Source: Babylonia areolata (Eukaryota > Mollusca > Gastropoda > Neogastropoda > Buccinidae). Taken from it: a stretch of 64,000 nt of DNA. A model generated the notes under the pieces. It had not been told where the DNA came from. It saw only the letters and a list, made by a program, of their open reading frames with translations, and did no database searches. A program made the translations under genes and the position numbers. Where the stretch lies: contig NC_134878.1 of NCBI RefSeq assembly GCF_041734735.1, forward strand, positions 40,794,329-40,858,328, read 5' to 3'. Below are positions 33,494 to 46,330 of the stretch, in pieces; position 1 is the first letter of the stretch; each line of letters opens with the position of its first letter.

Positions 33494-34650
33494 CTTGCAA
33501 TGAATGTTCTCTTATTTGAAATATACATTACAACAACATTAATCCAACACACAGCATTAAAAAAAAATTAAACGTTAGCATCTAACAATCTTACTCACCA
33601 ATGCACACAAACACCAAGAGAGAGAGACTAAGGAGAGGAGGAGAGCCAAGGATGGGAGGAAGGAAGAGAAGGGAAGGAGGAAGGAACCATGAAGTCCATC
33701 AAATGATTTACGTGCACATACACACACACACACACACAAACATCAGAGTGACCTGCCCATGGACAAAGTCAAGCAACAGGAACTTTAAGCTCTGTCTTAA
33801 CCAGTTGAGTGCCTATAAGATGTCAGCTGATGTCCTGCAAACAGTGTTGCCTTTGTGCTTATAAAACGTCCACTGATGTCCTGCATGTATCTAAATTTTT
33901 CCTTCACTGGAGTTTGGTACAATGAACAGACAGACTCTGAATGGTTAGGTTAATATATCTGAATTATAGACATACAATTTTAGTAAGCATTCATCAGGTG
34001 GAAAACCCTTTTTTTCAATGATGATTTGCTATCTGGACTACTTGAAGTGTGTGTGTAAAGAGGGTTTGCCCTCACATGCCAAAAAGGTGTTGGACACTTC
34101 GTCAAGTGACAACAGCGGTCCTAGTCAGCAGATTTACACCACTGTGCAAACTGTGCTGATGATTATGTATGAGTATTACCATGAGAGATGGATCTGTCTT
34201 GACTTTTGATACATTTTAACTGCAAGGCGGCGACAACAGTGACGAAACTGATGACAACAGCTGACTCTTTCTTCAGTCCATCTATCCAAGCAGTTTCTGA
34301 CCTTAAGGATATGAAAAAGGTGTGAGCCAAAACCAAAGAAATTAAATCCAGTACTGAACTGCAAGATTACCCCATCAAAACATCAGATAAAAAATTTCTA
34401 TCTCCACAAGAGAAGGCAGTGGGATATATATGTATGTATTCTAAAACAGGTAGTGTGAACCAAAGACAGACATAAGAAATCACTGACAAACATAACAGAT
34501 CCTACCCCACAAAATGACAAAACTATTGACTCAGCAATATCTTTACAGAAGGTAAAGAATGCTATTCATTCGCTGAGCAACAAAAAAATGTCTGTTGGTA
34601 AGGATGGACAAGGCATTTTCCTTTCATTATTTTACACTAACATGTATATA
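33494..34650. other. Non-coding stretch, no gene recognised
   Basis: Contains a purine-rich patch (33,605-33,690) and a short CA run. A weak LINE-like frame lies near 34,500-34,620 ('VKNAIHSLSNKKMSVGKDG') but is too short to call. Confidence 0.45.
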
Positions 34651-34654
34651 GGCA

Positions 34655-36383
34655 TCCTTTAGTCTCGGAAGACTATGGAGTTGCGCTCTAGGTGTTTATT
34701 CTGGTACAGCGTTGGGTATGGCTGGCCAGTCCGACACAGGAATGACAGTCCCTGTGGCAGAGGGCACAAATGAAATCTGACGCTGGTCTGTCTGCCTGGG
34801 CTGCAGTCTTCCTTCTCATTCTCTTTTCTTCATGCTGCTGAGCGAGTGTCTCTTCAAACTTGGAAAGACCTTTCTGCACAGTCTGTCTCCAGGCTGACCG
34901 TTTGAGGGCTGTTGCTTCCCAGTTGTTCTGGTCGATGTTCAAGGCTTTTAGGTCCCTCTTGCACACATCTTTGAATCGCAGCTGTGGTCTGCCTGTGGGA
35001 CGTTTTCCCTGCACAAGTTCTCCGTAGAGGAGGTCTTTAGGGATCCGTCTGTCGTCCATGCGCACGACATGGCCGAGCCAGCGCATATGTCTCTGTTTCA
35101 GCAGCGTGTACATGCTGGTGCATCCAGTTCTTTCCAGGACAGTGTTGTTTGGGACCTTGTCCTGCCAGGTGATGTTCAGAATGCGTCGGAGGCTACGCAT
35201 GTGAAAAGCATGGAGCTTTCGTTCTTGTCGGGCACGCAAAGTCCAGGACTCGCTGCCACACAGGAGGGTGCTCACGACGCAGGCTCTGGAGATCTTGATC
35301 TTTGTGTGCTCAGTCAGCTTGCTGTTGTTCCATGCTTTCTTTGTCAGTCTGGTCATGGTGGTAGCTGCCTTGCCGAAGCGCCTGTTGAGCTCTGCATCAA
35401 GTGAGAGGGTGTCTGAGATAGTTGAGCCCAGATAAACGAAGTCATGGACGACATCCAGTTCATGGTCATTGATGCTGATGGCTGGGGGAGAGTCAACATC
35501 TTGTCCGATGACCTGTGTTTCCTTCAAGCTAATGGTAAGCCTGAAGTCTTGGCAGGCATCGCTGAAGCGAGTCATGAGCTGCTGTAGGTCCTCGGCTGAG
35601 TGGGCGGTTACTGCTGCGTCGTCTGAAAAGAAAAGTCACGCAGGCACCTCGACTGGACTTTAGTCTTGGCTCTTAGTCTGGAGAGGTTAAAGAGCTTTCC
35701 ATCTGTGCTGGTTCGGAGGTAAATACCTTCAGCTGCAGGACCAAATGCGCGTTTCAGCATCATAGCAAAGAAGATACCAAACAGAGTGGTAGCCAGGACG
35801 CAACCCTGTTTCACTCCGCTCCGTATGTTGAAGGCAGCTGATGTTGAGCCATCAAAGATGACGGTGCCTTTCATGTCTTTGTGGAAGGATCTGATGATGC
35901 TGAGAAGTTTGGGTGGACATCCTATCTTGGGAAGGATCTTGAAGAGGCCATCCCTACTGACCAGATCGAAAGCCTTTGTGAGGTCTATGAAGGCAATGAA
36001 GAGTGGCTGCATTTGCTCCCTACACTTCTCCTGAAGTTGTTTGAGGGAGATCATGTCTATAGTGGATCTGTTGGCACGGAAACCGCACTGCGATTCAGGG
36101 TAGACTTGCTCTGCAAGTACTTGGAGCCTCTTCAGTACTACTCGTGCAAAGACTTTTCCAACGATGCTGAGGAGGGATGCCGCGATAATTATTGCAATCG
36201 CTTCTGTCACCTTTGTTTTTGTACAGTGTGACGACGTTAGCATCCCTGATGTCTTGTGGTACTTCGCCTTCACTCCAACAGAGGCAGAGGATTTCATGCA
36301 ACTCAGTGATGAGTGTCTCTTTGCAGCACTTCAGTACTTCGGTGGGAATACCGTCTTTCCCTGGTGCCTTTCTTAAAACCCTT
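34655..36383 (-). mobile_element. RTE-like LINE (second subfamily), 5'-truncated, minus strand
   Basis: The minus strand runs from the RT palm to the C-terminus: 'LYKNKGDRSDCNNYRGI' (about 36,190), 'SQCGFRANRSTIDMI' (about 36,060), FIALIDLTKAFD-like motif (about 35,990), GVKQGCVLATTLFGIFFAMM (about 35,800), FSDDAAV at the active site (about 35,620) and GSTISDTLSLDAELNRRFGK. Next are 'LCGSESWTLRARQERKLHAF', MRWLGHVVRMDDRRIPKDLL, and a terminal C2H2-like finger with CALCHRDCHSCVGLASH (about 34,735). The 3' end is near 34,650. Frameshifts near 36,185 and 35,630 break it, and the 5' half is missing. It differs from the 5.9 and 41.9 kb elements in protein sequence. Confidence 0.85.
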
Positions 36384-37356
36384 TTGGTCAGTGTGAATAA
36401 ACCATAGCAAAACAGCTTTTAGTCTGCAAGTAATACATGACAATGCTATTTTGAAAACACAAAGATATTGGAATCCAAGGTATTTTTTCAACAATTTAAT
36501 GTATTTTTGGTGTTTTCATACATGAAGAATAGTACGATAGTGAAACTGTGACTTATGAGATGAGATTTACTACCCATGCTGTCTTCTTCAGCAATCCACT
36601 CCCTAACTGGGTCTCACGCCAAACTGTCAAAAGGGTAGGTTTGGACAAAGTGATAACTGGCACTGTTGCTGGGAATGGATTTTAGTGGAACTTTCAAACA
36701 GTAATCAACAGTAATGGAACTTTATGTGTGCAAAGTATAAAAACTATGACAATTTTTTTCTAGGTTGCTCTATATATTTGGCCAGAATTTCCTGGACTAT
36801 ACATTGTACAATCAGAATGACTTGAAAACACACACACACACACATATATATGCATACATATATATATACATATATACATATACATATACATATATATATA
36901 TATATATATGATGCCTTAAAATATATAAAAGTGGTAAAACATCAATTAGCTACAGAAATGATGACAAGGGTTGCTAAATGGCTTCAACAGATCTGCATTA
37001 TGAGTAATATTCTGTTCCTCTTGTACCATACCTCTGAGAATAAATGGAAACTTCAGCTGTACTCACACACAGACTCGTCATTGAAATGACATTCAGGGCT
37101 CCATCCCTTCGAACAACAAATCCTTCACAATGCCAAGACCTCAGCAATGAACAACCTTACCTAAGGATGTAAACCAAAGGTCTTTAAACTCAGCTCTACC
37201 CAGTTCTCATGTAGCTGCTAGCCAAATGATATTTTTAGTTATCCAAGACACTTTCAGAGGAGAGATGCTAAAATTTTAAAATTTACAACAACAGGCAGAG
37301 AGGGTGTGGGGTGGGGGTTAGAAGCTGCATCAGCAAGGCCCCCTTAAACTGAAGAC
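36384..37356. other. Non-coding stretch with CA/TA microsatellites
   Basis: No gene recognised. A CA run then a TATACATA-type run lie at 36,827-36,909. An open stretch at 36,560-36,680 shows no assignable family. Confidence 0.45.
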
Positions 37357-37470
37357 CTTTAAAAGAACTGTGTTGAAAAATATGGCTAGATGGTTGGGTA
37401 CAGGTCCTTCTGGGAGCGTTGCTCCCCTTGAAGATGACTCAAAGGTAGTACAGGCATTCAGAAGGCTCTC
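37357..37470 (-). CDS. Candidate internal exon of the minus-strand host gene
   Basis: Minus-strand exon following a strong acceptor (long TTTTCTTTCTTTG tract then ATTGCAG). Only one of three frames is open. It codes for ESLLNACTTFESSSRGATLP and EGPVPNHLAIFFNTVLLK, 38 codons. The donor would be AAAG followed by GTCTTC, which is weak. In phase 0 it could join the exon at 33,493-33,326. The protein is not recognised. Confidence 0.42.
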
Positions 37471-37549
37471 CTGCAATCAAAGAAAGAAAATTTAATCTAA
37501 AAAAGTATTCAAATGGTGTGTGGTGAATCACTGAACTGGTTATAATATC

Positions 37550-38670
37550 AGATAAAACAAAATCCACACTTTATAAAAGAAGCCCTAGCTAGATCCAAGC
37601 TGTCTTTAGAACTACAGACTGTTTTTAACTTTACATTCCTATCAAAAATGACTGAAAGTGTAGTGTTGACCCAACTTCTTGACCATCTGCAGGACTATTT
37701 CACCCACATCAGTCTGCTTACAAAGCAGGTCACAGCACATAGATTGTTCTCTTAAAACTCGCAAATGATCTGCTCAAATTGCTTGATGATGATATAATTT
37801 CTGTTCTTTCTCTTGTGGATCTGTCAGCCACATTTGACACAACAGACTATGACCCTCTTTTGGCACTCGTGGTGTCACCCTGAATGGATAAAATCTTACC
37901 TCAGTGAATGTAGAAAGTGTCAGTACGTGGCATTTATTCACCTGATACATTCTTGGAATATGGACTTCCTTAAGCTTCTGTGTTGGGACATATCTTGTTT
38001 ATCATGTACACAACACCAGTTTCTCAAATCATTCATCATCACTGTTTATCACACATTTTGCTGATGACGCACAGCTCTATCACTCAAGTGCAACTGCTGA
38101 AATCCATCAAGTGACTGTGAATACAAAAAAACTGCATTTATGACTTACAATCTTGAATGACACTACAGTGTAATGATGAAAAAACAGAAGCACTGTTAAC
38201 TGTCCCTTTTAAGTTTCAAAAAGATCCTTGCTTCTGACTATGACCTACCTTAACACTGAAGACATTGTTAAAATTGTCCCATGTTCAAAATCTGGGTCTC
38301 ATTTTTGATCAGACTGTATCTTTCAAGAAGCATATCCCAAACGCAGGATAGCATACCTATCACTCTGGAGAATAAGCACCATCTGTCACAATTTGTCAAC
38401 AAATGCAACCAAAACTCTTGTCAGCTCTCTTGTTCTCTCTAGGTTTGATTTTAGCAATGTGCACCTCACTGACACCCAAAACTACTTGCTTCACTAGATC
38501 CAAACAGTTCAGAACTTTGTGTTCCATTTGTCAGAACAAAATCCTCCTGTCAATGTACTCTCTCCTTTCAGGATCCATCTGGAATAGTCTTCCATTTAAC
38601 ATCGGACACTCCACTTCCACAGCCTCTTTCAAATCTTCTCTGAAGACCCATCTATTTCAACAGTACTGAT
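37550..38670 (+). mobile_element. L2/CR1-type LINE remnant (second copy)
   Basis: Broken plus-strand frames follow the L2/CR1 RT: 'FLSKMTESVVLTQLLDHL' (about 37,640), a decayed LVDLSATFDTTD (about 37,815) and a decayed FADDAQLYHSS (about 38,055). The end is the characteristic GSIWNSLPFNIGHSTS then 'FKSSLKTHLFQQY' and a stop (38,570-38,669). Many stops and shifts make it old. The 5' half and endonuclease are absent. Confidence 0.8.
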
Positions 38671-38927
38671 GTCTTTGTCCACCACAGTTTGAAACTGTGA
38701 CCAATCCACGTTCTGTGTGTGTGTCAGTGTGTGTGCTTGAGAGCAACTGAGCTGGGCAAGTTGTGTCATGATGTTGTGTTTATTATTTCGAGCTCTATTT
38801 CAGAACAAGCGCTGAAGAAGTGTTCAATAGTAGCAGTAGTATGCAACAATGTTAATTCAAAAGAGCAGTCTCATGTTACTGGGCAAAATGTGGTACTTGC
38901 ACTGCCACCCACCAGGACCTATAACTC

Positions 38928-39053
38928 TATAGCAGTGAACATTCTATGACGTAAAAGATGTCATGATGTAAAACTAGAAATGACACAAGAGCAGTCGTCA
39001 TGGCTGAACGAAGAGGCAAGGAAGCCACAAAGGACTTTGCTGAATGCTGTTAA
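38928..39053 (+). repeat. Left LTR-like direct repeat
   Basis: Matches 40,559-40,690 over about 120 bases in direct orientation, with a putative primer-binding site immediately downstream. Confidence 0.7.
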
Positions 39054-39085
39054 TTGGTGTCAGAAAAGAAGAATCCACGTAAGCA

Positions 39086-39748
39086 ATGGATCATTTGGAG
39101 CCTCCTGATCATCTTCAACTTGGAGGGAACTTGGCAGACAACTGGAAACGTTTCCAGCAGCGTTTTAGCATCTATCATGCAACCAGCGGTTCAGAAAGCA
39201 AAAGCTGCAAGGTACAGTGCATGACTTTTCTACATGTCATTGGCCCTGAAGCTGTTGACATTTTCAACACATTTCAGTGGAAAGAAGGAGAGTGTCCAAG
39301 ACCTCAAAACTGCAAACCTCGAAACAACTTTCATGCACTAGAATGCGTTCAACAAAAATTTGAACAATACTGTGCCCCCCGGAAGAATATCACTATTGAA
39401 TGTCACATCTTCTCCAGAAAACAAGCTGAAGGGGAAACTTTTGACAGCTTTGTTACAGACCTGAAGCTCAAAGCCAAGTCCTGTGAGTTTGGAACACTGA
39501 CAAATTCACTGATCAAAGACAGAATAGTAGGTGGCATCAAATCAGACAAAGTCAGGCAGACACTGTTAAAGAATCAAGATCAAAACCTAGAAAAGGCAGA
39601 AAGTATCTGCAGAGCAGCGGAAGCAGCAGAAGATCAAATGAAAATGATCACCAAAGAAGATGATAGCACTGGAGTGAATTTTGTTTGTAGACGTCGGCAG
39701 CAAGAGAATTCAGAGCATGACAATGGGGGTATTAAGGGAAATAGTTAG
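39086..39748 (+). pseudogene. Gag-like region of the Ty3/gypsy-like fossil
   Basis: A 220-codon frame resembling Ty3/gypsy capsid proteins: an acidic N-terminus, a NWKRFQQRF motif, a helix-rich centre, and 'AEGETFDSFVTDLKLKAKSC' followed by IKDRIVGGI, typical of retrotransposon gag. It is part of a broken element and is not expected to work on its own. Confidence 0.7.
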
Positions 39749-40558
39749 GCCCCACTGCTGTTTTGGTTGTCAGTATATCCGTGTGAGTGAGTGAATAAAG
39801 TGTGGTATTATGTACAAATTCTTGGTGTTGGCTGCATTTAATTGAGCGTGCGAGGATCCGGAGACCCATTTTTTCTTAAATACAGCAGCAGTAAATTTGC
39901 AAAGTTCTCATCAGTATGGGGATTCCATCACATTCTTTGCAGCCCAAAGCACCATCAGTCAAATTCAATGGCAGAAAGAAGCATAAAGACAATCAAACGG
40001 ATGCTGAAAAAAGCCAAATCCTGTGGTCAAGACCCCTACACTGCTCTGCTGCAATAGGGGAATACACCATTCCCAAACAGCGCTTCACCTGCACAGCTGT
40101 TGATGAACAGACGACTGCAATGTACACTACCAGTGACACTGATGCTCACCTAAAGCCCAAAGTACATGAAGCGGAACAAGTCAAAGAAGCAACAATGCAA
40201 AGGCAGGAACAGCAAGCAAAAGCTTACAAAAAGACCACAAGAAATCAACCACTACCTGTGCTTAAACCAGGTGACACTGTCTACATGCAGAAAGAGAAAG
40301 GAAGTGAGTGGATACAGCAACCATGCAATCAGCATCAAGTGTTCCCAGATCGTACATTGTGAGAACACCAAACGGATCAACATACCCAAGGAACAGAATA
40401 ATGCTGCGACACAACAAGAAATAACAGAATGTGCTGCAATTTGTTGTTCAGATGCATGTACGGTTTAATTTACTTATTGATTTCAAGTTAATATCATTAC
40501 AAGTTTGAGTTTGTGTTAGGTGTGTTATAACTGCTCAACTCTGATTCCAAAGATTAGG

Positions 40559-40690
40559 ATATAGCAGTGAACATTCTATGATGTAAAAGATGTCATGACA
40601 TAAAACTAGAAATGATGCAAGAGCAGTTGTCATGGCTGAACAAAGAGGCAAGGAAGCTACAAAGGACTTCTTAAGCTGAATGCTGTTATA
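40559..40690 (+). repeat. Right LTR-like direct repeat
   Basis: Direct counterpart of 38,928-39,053. Confidence 0.7.
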
Positions 40691-41903
40691 AACTCAGTCA
40701 ACCCTCCTCGCCATTTTCCACCTGAACCCGACGAACAGTCATGCCTTTGAAGAAACCTGTTCACTTTAAACCGGTTCTTCAGCTCATTTTTGACTCACTT
40801 GTGTAAACAAAGTGAGTCTGTTTTAACCCGGTGTTCGGTTGTCTGTGTGTGTGTGTGTGTGTGTGTGTCTATGTGTGTGTGTGTCTGTGTGTCCGTGGTA
40901 AACTTTAACATTGACATTTTCTCTGCAAATACTTTGTCAGTTGACACCAAATTTGGCATGAAAATAGGAAAAATTCAGTTCTTTCCAGTCATCTTGTTTA
41001 AAACAATATTGCACCTCTGGGATGGGCACAAAAAAAATTAAAAAAGAAGCCAAATTATATGCAAACTGCATTTACTGCTGTATTTATATTTTTTGTATTC
41101 TCTAAACTTGGTACTTTGATCTGATATTCTGACACAACAACAAGAGCAGTCATTATTATCATTTTTTTGTTCAAACAGGAACTTCTTTTGCTAAGCATGG
41201 AAGTTTTATTTATTTTGCAAACGTTTTGGTGCAGATAGTAAAAAAGGGAAATTAATCTGTAATTAATGCTAGGGGACTTAATTTGCTTTAAACTGATCTT
41301 TCTCATTTTAAACATTACATTTTGAAATTATACTCAATACATAAAAAGCTTGTGTGTTTTACTCTCAGTGTACAGGGCTTTCACGATGTTCATTCGCCCA
41401 AGTGGTCTTTTTCAGAAAATACTAAAATCAATATGACGAGTGGACTTTACAGATCTATTGGCTGAGCCCTGAAGGTCATGGGCAAAAATCAATTGCGTAC
41501 ACATATTTATACACATTCAAAGCACGTGCTCATATTCTTCGTGAACGCGAACGACGCCATTTTGTTTCAAGTTGTTGACCTGCCCGTTCAATCCTATATT
41601 CAATGGACAATATACGATAACACATAATGGAAAGTTGGAGAAGGAGACCGTTAAATATTTATTCAGAGAAAGATTTGTGAACGCCTCATCACTTACTGGA
41701 TTATGCCCCAAACTGCCATAAAAATATCCACAGAATCAGTCGGAATTCACAGTTAAAAATTGTAAACCATGCGAGTTAATACCCTTGAACAGATCACGAT
41801 GAAACAAAAAAAAATTCCAGTCTTGACTTTTCTCAAAATGAAGTCCTTTTCACTTTTTACGACGTTTATAAGTACTTGTACTTGGCTCTACATGTTAGGG
41901 AGT

Positions 41904-44900
41904 GCACGGGAGGGGTAGTACCTCTTGAGGGGGGGTTTGTCACGCTCTTCTGGGAGTGGTTCGTCCTCTATTGGTCTATTGGTCCCCACCGGCACCCAGC
42001 TCTCACCTATGGGTCCTAGAAGCTGCTAGCATGCAGCAGCGCCCAACCCCTGGGCAACGGCTTTGACAGGCTGGCTAAACTAGGTGAGGGTAGCCGACAG
42101 GTCTCAAACCGTCGGTGAGTTAGGGCTTGTCTACCCAAGCATGTATAGACTGGATTCGGCGGACTCTGCGGAAGAAACCTTCATGGTTCAACGGAGAGAA
42201 AGGTAGTTGCAGCAGAGCACTGTGGAGTGCTGAGGGCAGGATGAGGCACATAGGACATCCTGGTCATCCACTGCATCCGTTTCCATCTCCAGTCGTCTTG
42301 ACCTCGTCTTGCCACTGGATACAGATGGTCTTGGACAAGAGAGTGAGGTCGACAGTGCGCAACTCCTCCTCACTATAAACAAAGTCATCGCGCAAGTCAT
42401 CAGTCATCCTTCATCCCATACCATCATTTTCCCCAAGCCCTTTGGTGACAGGCGAGCGACGAAGGGACAGGTGTGGGTACACTGGCAGTCATAGCCGCGG
42501 ACCTGCACACAGGCGGTTCAGGCCATAGGGTCGTTTTTCACTGACTGGAGCAGCGGTGGAGATCAGCAGCCCCCTGAGCGACTGAGCAGCCCTCTTCAGG
42601 ACAGCAATGCTCACCTCCATGGCATGAGGAAGGGGCTAGAAAAGGTGCCCTAAACATTGCCTGCTCCACACCACCCTAGTCACCATACCGCGGCTGACGT
42701 GGACCCTACTCAAGCGGTCGACACACAAAGGAAAGAAAGAAGAAAACAAGCAGCACCCCATTGACCATTGCCACATGGAACGTGCATACGCTTCTGGACA
42801 GAGGCAACTCAGACAGACCACAGAGACGCACAGCACTCATTGCGAGTGAACTAGCCAGGTACAACATTGACATCGCTGCCTTAAGTGAGACCAGACTGGC
42901 AGAAGAAGGTGAACTCTGTGAGCGAGGCGCAGGCTACACCTTCTTTTGGAGTGGTTGCGGACCTAAGAGAGACGTGAGGCTGGAGTTGGCTTTGCAGTGA
43001 AGACAACCCTTGTTGGCAAGCTGGCTGGCCCCCTGAAAGGGGTGAACGATCGCCTGATGACAATGAAACTCCCTTCATGCAATGGGAAGAAGTTTACCAC
43101 CATTGTCAGTGCCTACGCGCCCACCATGACCAACCCAGATGAGATCAAGGACAAGTTCTACGAGGACCTGAACGCTGTCATCACCACTGTTCCCAACGCA
43201 GACAAGCTCATCATTCTTGGTGACTTTAACGCGAGAGTTGGCTGTGACAGCACCTCCTGGGAAGATGTGATTGGGAAGCATGGGGTTGGTAACTGTAATT
43301 GCAATGGTCAACTACTTCTCCAGACATGTGCTGAGCACAACCTTCTTATTACAAACACCGTCTTCTGCCTCCCTACCTGTAACAGAACGTCATGGATGCA
43401 TCCTCGCTCTGGGCATTGGCATCTCATCGACTATGTCATTGTCAGGAAGAGGGACAGGCAGGACGTACGAGTCACGAGGGCCATGTGCGGTGCTGCGTGC
43501 TGGACAGACCACCGCCTTATCGTCTCCAAACTCAACCTCCGCATCCAGCCCAAGAGACGGCCTCAGGGCATGAAAGCACCCAAACGCCTGAATGTCAACA
43601 TGCTGGAGCTAGGCAACATCAAGCAGAGCTTTGCTGACACCCTGGAGGAACGCCTTGAGTCCACCGTGCTGACAACCAGAATGTGGAGGCAGCATGGGGC
43701 GCACTGCATGAGATGGTGTACAACACTGCCATGGAGTGCCTTGGGCCTTCTGCCAGGAAGCACAAAGACTGGTTTGATGAGAACTGCACTGAGATCAAGC
43801 AGCTGCTGGAAGACAAACGCCAAGCCTACAGAGCCCATATTGAAAATCCCAAGTCACAGTAAAAGAAAGACATACTGAAGAGCGCACGCAGCACCATCCA
43901 GCGGAAGCTGTGGCAGATGCAGGATTCCTGGTTGAGCAACAGAGCTGATGAGATCCAGGGCTTTGCAGACAGGAACGACATGAAGAACTTCTATAACGGC
44001 CTGAAAGAAGTCTACGGTCCCACCACCTCCGGATCTGCTCCACTCCTCAGTGCTGATGGTTCTACCCTAATCACTGACAAGGACGGGATCCTTGAGAGAT
44101 GGGCTGAACACTTTGACAGCGTACTGAACCGCCCTTCCACCATCAATGATGAAGCCATCAACCGACTCCCCCAGGTGCCAGTCAGTGAGTCATTGGATGC
44201 CATTCCAACTTTGGAGGAGACCCAGAAAGCTATCTGTCTGCTATCCAATGGCAAAGCCCCTGGCTCAGACTCCATTCCAGCTGAGGTCTACAAAGAAGAT
44301 CGTATGGCGCTGACTGAGAAGCTTCATCAGCTGTTCCAGCTCATCTGGCAGCATGAGGCAGTTCCACAGGACTTCAAAGACGCTTCCATCATACACCTGT
44401 ACAAGCGCAAAGGAAATCGTCAGGCCTGTGACAACCATCGTGGAATATCCCTGCTGTCTGTCGCAGGCAAGACTCTGGCCAGAGTGCTACTCAACTGTCT
44501 CATAGTGCAACTTGAGCAAGGTCTCCTACCAGAGAGCCAGTGTGTGTGGCTTCCGGAAAGAACGGGGTACTATCAACATGGTGTTTGCTGCCCGACCTTT
44601 ACTCCACCTATGTCAATCTGACCAAGGCCTTCGATACTGTTAGCAGAGATGGCCTTTGGAGAATCATGGCGAAGTATGGATGTCCCAGAAAGTTCATCAC
44701 CATCATACAGCAACTACACGATGGGATGCTGATCCAAGACAACGGAGAGACTTCAGAACCATTCCCTGTCTCCAACGGAGTCAAGCAAGGGTGTGTTCTT
44801 GCCCCCACCCTGTTCAGTCTCATGTTTTCAGCCATGCTGACAGATGCCTTCAGAGACGCTGACATAGGCATTGGCATCAGGTACCGCACAGATGGCTCAC

Positions 44901-45974
44901 TCTTCAACCTCAGGAGGCTTCAAGCAAAAACCAAGGTGAGGACAGACACCATCAACGACTTCCTATTTGCTGATGACTGCGCTCTCAATGCTGCCTCCGA
45001 AGCTGACATGCAACACAGCGTCGACAAGTTCTCTGCTGCCTGTGACAACTTTGGCCTCACAATCAGCACAAAGAAGACAGGTGATGCACCTGCCAGCTCC
45101 AGGAAAGCCTTACGTTGAACCAAACATCTTCATCAACGGGCAACGACTGAACGCGGTGGACAAGTTCACATACTTGGGCAGTACACTCTCTCGCACAGTT
45201 GTCATCGACGACGAGGTAAATGCCAGACTCGCCAAAGCCAGCGCTGCCTTTGGCAGACTCCACAAGGACGTTTGGAACAGGAGAGGCATCACCCTGGAGA
45301 CGAAGCTCAAAGTATACAGGGCCATAGTTCTCACCACACTGCTCTATGGATGTGAATCATGGACGGTCTACAAACGCCACGCCAAAAAGCTGAACCACTT
45401 CCACACCACCAGCCTCAAAAAACTTCTCGGCATAAAGTGGCAAGAGAAGATCCCTGACACAGAGGTGCTCACTCGTGCAAACTTGCCCAGCATCTACACC
45501 ATCTTGATGCAGGCCCAGCTGCGCTGGGCAGGCCATGTAGTTCGCATGCCAGACCACTGGCTCCCTAAGAAACTGCTGTACGGCGAACTCCAACATGGCA
45601 AGCGCTTCCATGGAGGCCAAAAGAAGCGCTTCAAAGACACTCTGAAAGCTTCTCTGAAGGCCTTCAACATCAGCCACGACACATGGGAGCTGAATGCAAT
45701 GGACAGACCAAAGTGGCGTTCAGCTGTCCACAAAGGCGCCAAATCCTGTGAGGCCAACAGAATCGCTGCAGCAGAGCAACGCAGACAGGCCAGGAAAAGC
45801 AGTGCCAGCAAATCCCCGACAGCTGCCACCATCCCCTGTCCACACTGTGTCAGAACCTTCCAGGCGCAAACTGGCCTGACCAGTCATCTGCGCACCCACA
45901 GAGCCCAACCCACCCACCCCCAGGATGACTAGATGGTCCTCGTCGATCCCTATGGACGAACCACAAGTTATTAG
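41904..45974 (+). mobile_element. RTE-like LINE, near full length (4.1 kb), inserted in R1
   Basis: An 850-bp GC-richer 5' UTR leads into an endonuclease beginning MTIATWNVHTLLDRGNSDRP (42,761). It continues with LIILGDFNARVG (about 43,200), DHRLIVSKLN (about 43,515), the RT (GKAPGSDSIPAEVYK about 44,255; GVKQGCVLAPTLFSLMFSAM about 44,780; DFLFADDCALNA about 44,955), thumb YGCESWTVYKRHAKKLNHFH and WAGHVVRMPDHWLPKKLLYG. A terminal finger CPHCVRTFQAQTGLTSH..H ends at 45,932. No RNase H. Breaks include shifts near 42,968, 43,685, 44,535 and 45,080, a small loss near 44,597, and TAA at 43,860-43,862. It is dead. Confidence 0.88.
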
Positions 45975-46330
45975 TTTAACAAAATTCTAAATTTTCATAT
46001 CAACTTTAAAACTATAAAACTAGAATGAACATAAAAGAGAAATTGAATCGACCATGTCGTACTACATTCCCGGCGGGTGTAACTAAACTTGTACATCTAT
46101 CTAGATCTAGAGAAAACGGCTAAATGTTGCAGTGTGATTGCGGCGATAGCCACGTCTCCTTTACCGCGGACTTGAAAAGAATTTTTTATTGCCCTTAAAG
46201 ATTTTTTGAATTCCCAAGATACACAAGAATAATATGATTTAAACCGTGTTCTCACTGCAAATACCGCAATTGATTTATCGCCCTTTGAAAAAGTATGTTC
46301 AAATATTAAATTTTAGAATGTCAGTTAAGG

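Larger units (their letters stand above)
38928..40690 (+). mobile_element. Ty3/gypsy-like LTR retrotransposon remnant (fossil)
   Basis: Two direct repeats of about 125 bp (38,928-39,053 and 40,559-40,690), starting TATAGCAGTGAACATTCTAT, look like short LTRs. A TGGTGTCAGAA motif right after the left one fits a tRNA primer-binding site. Between them are a Gag-like frame (39,086-39,748) and an integrase-like C-terminal part (about 39,880-40,470). The element is incomplete and broken. The two repeats differ by about 6-8%, so it is fairly old. Confidence 0.7.

Noticed and set aside
34500-34640. LINE reverse transcriptase start ('VKNAIHSLSNKKMSVGKDG')
   Set aside because: Too short and no continuation found on the other side of the minus-strand LINE.
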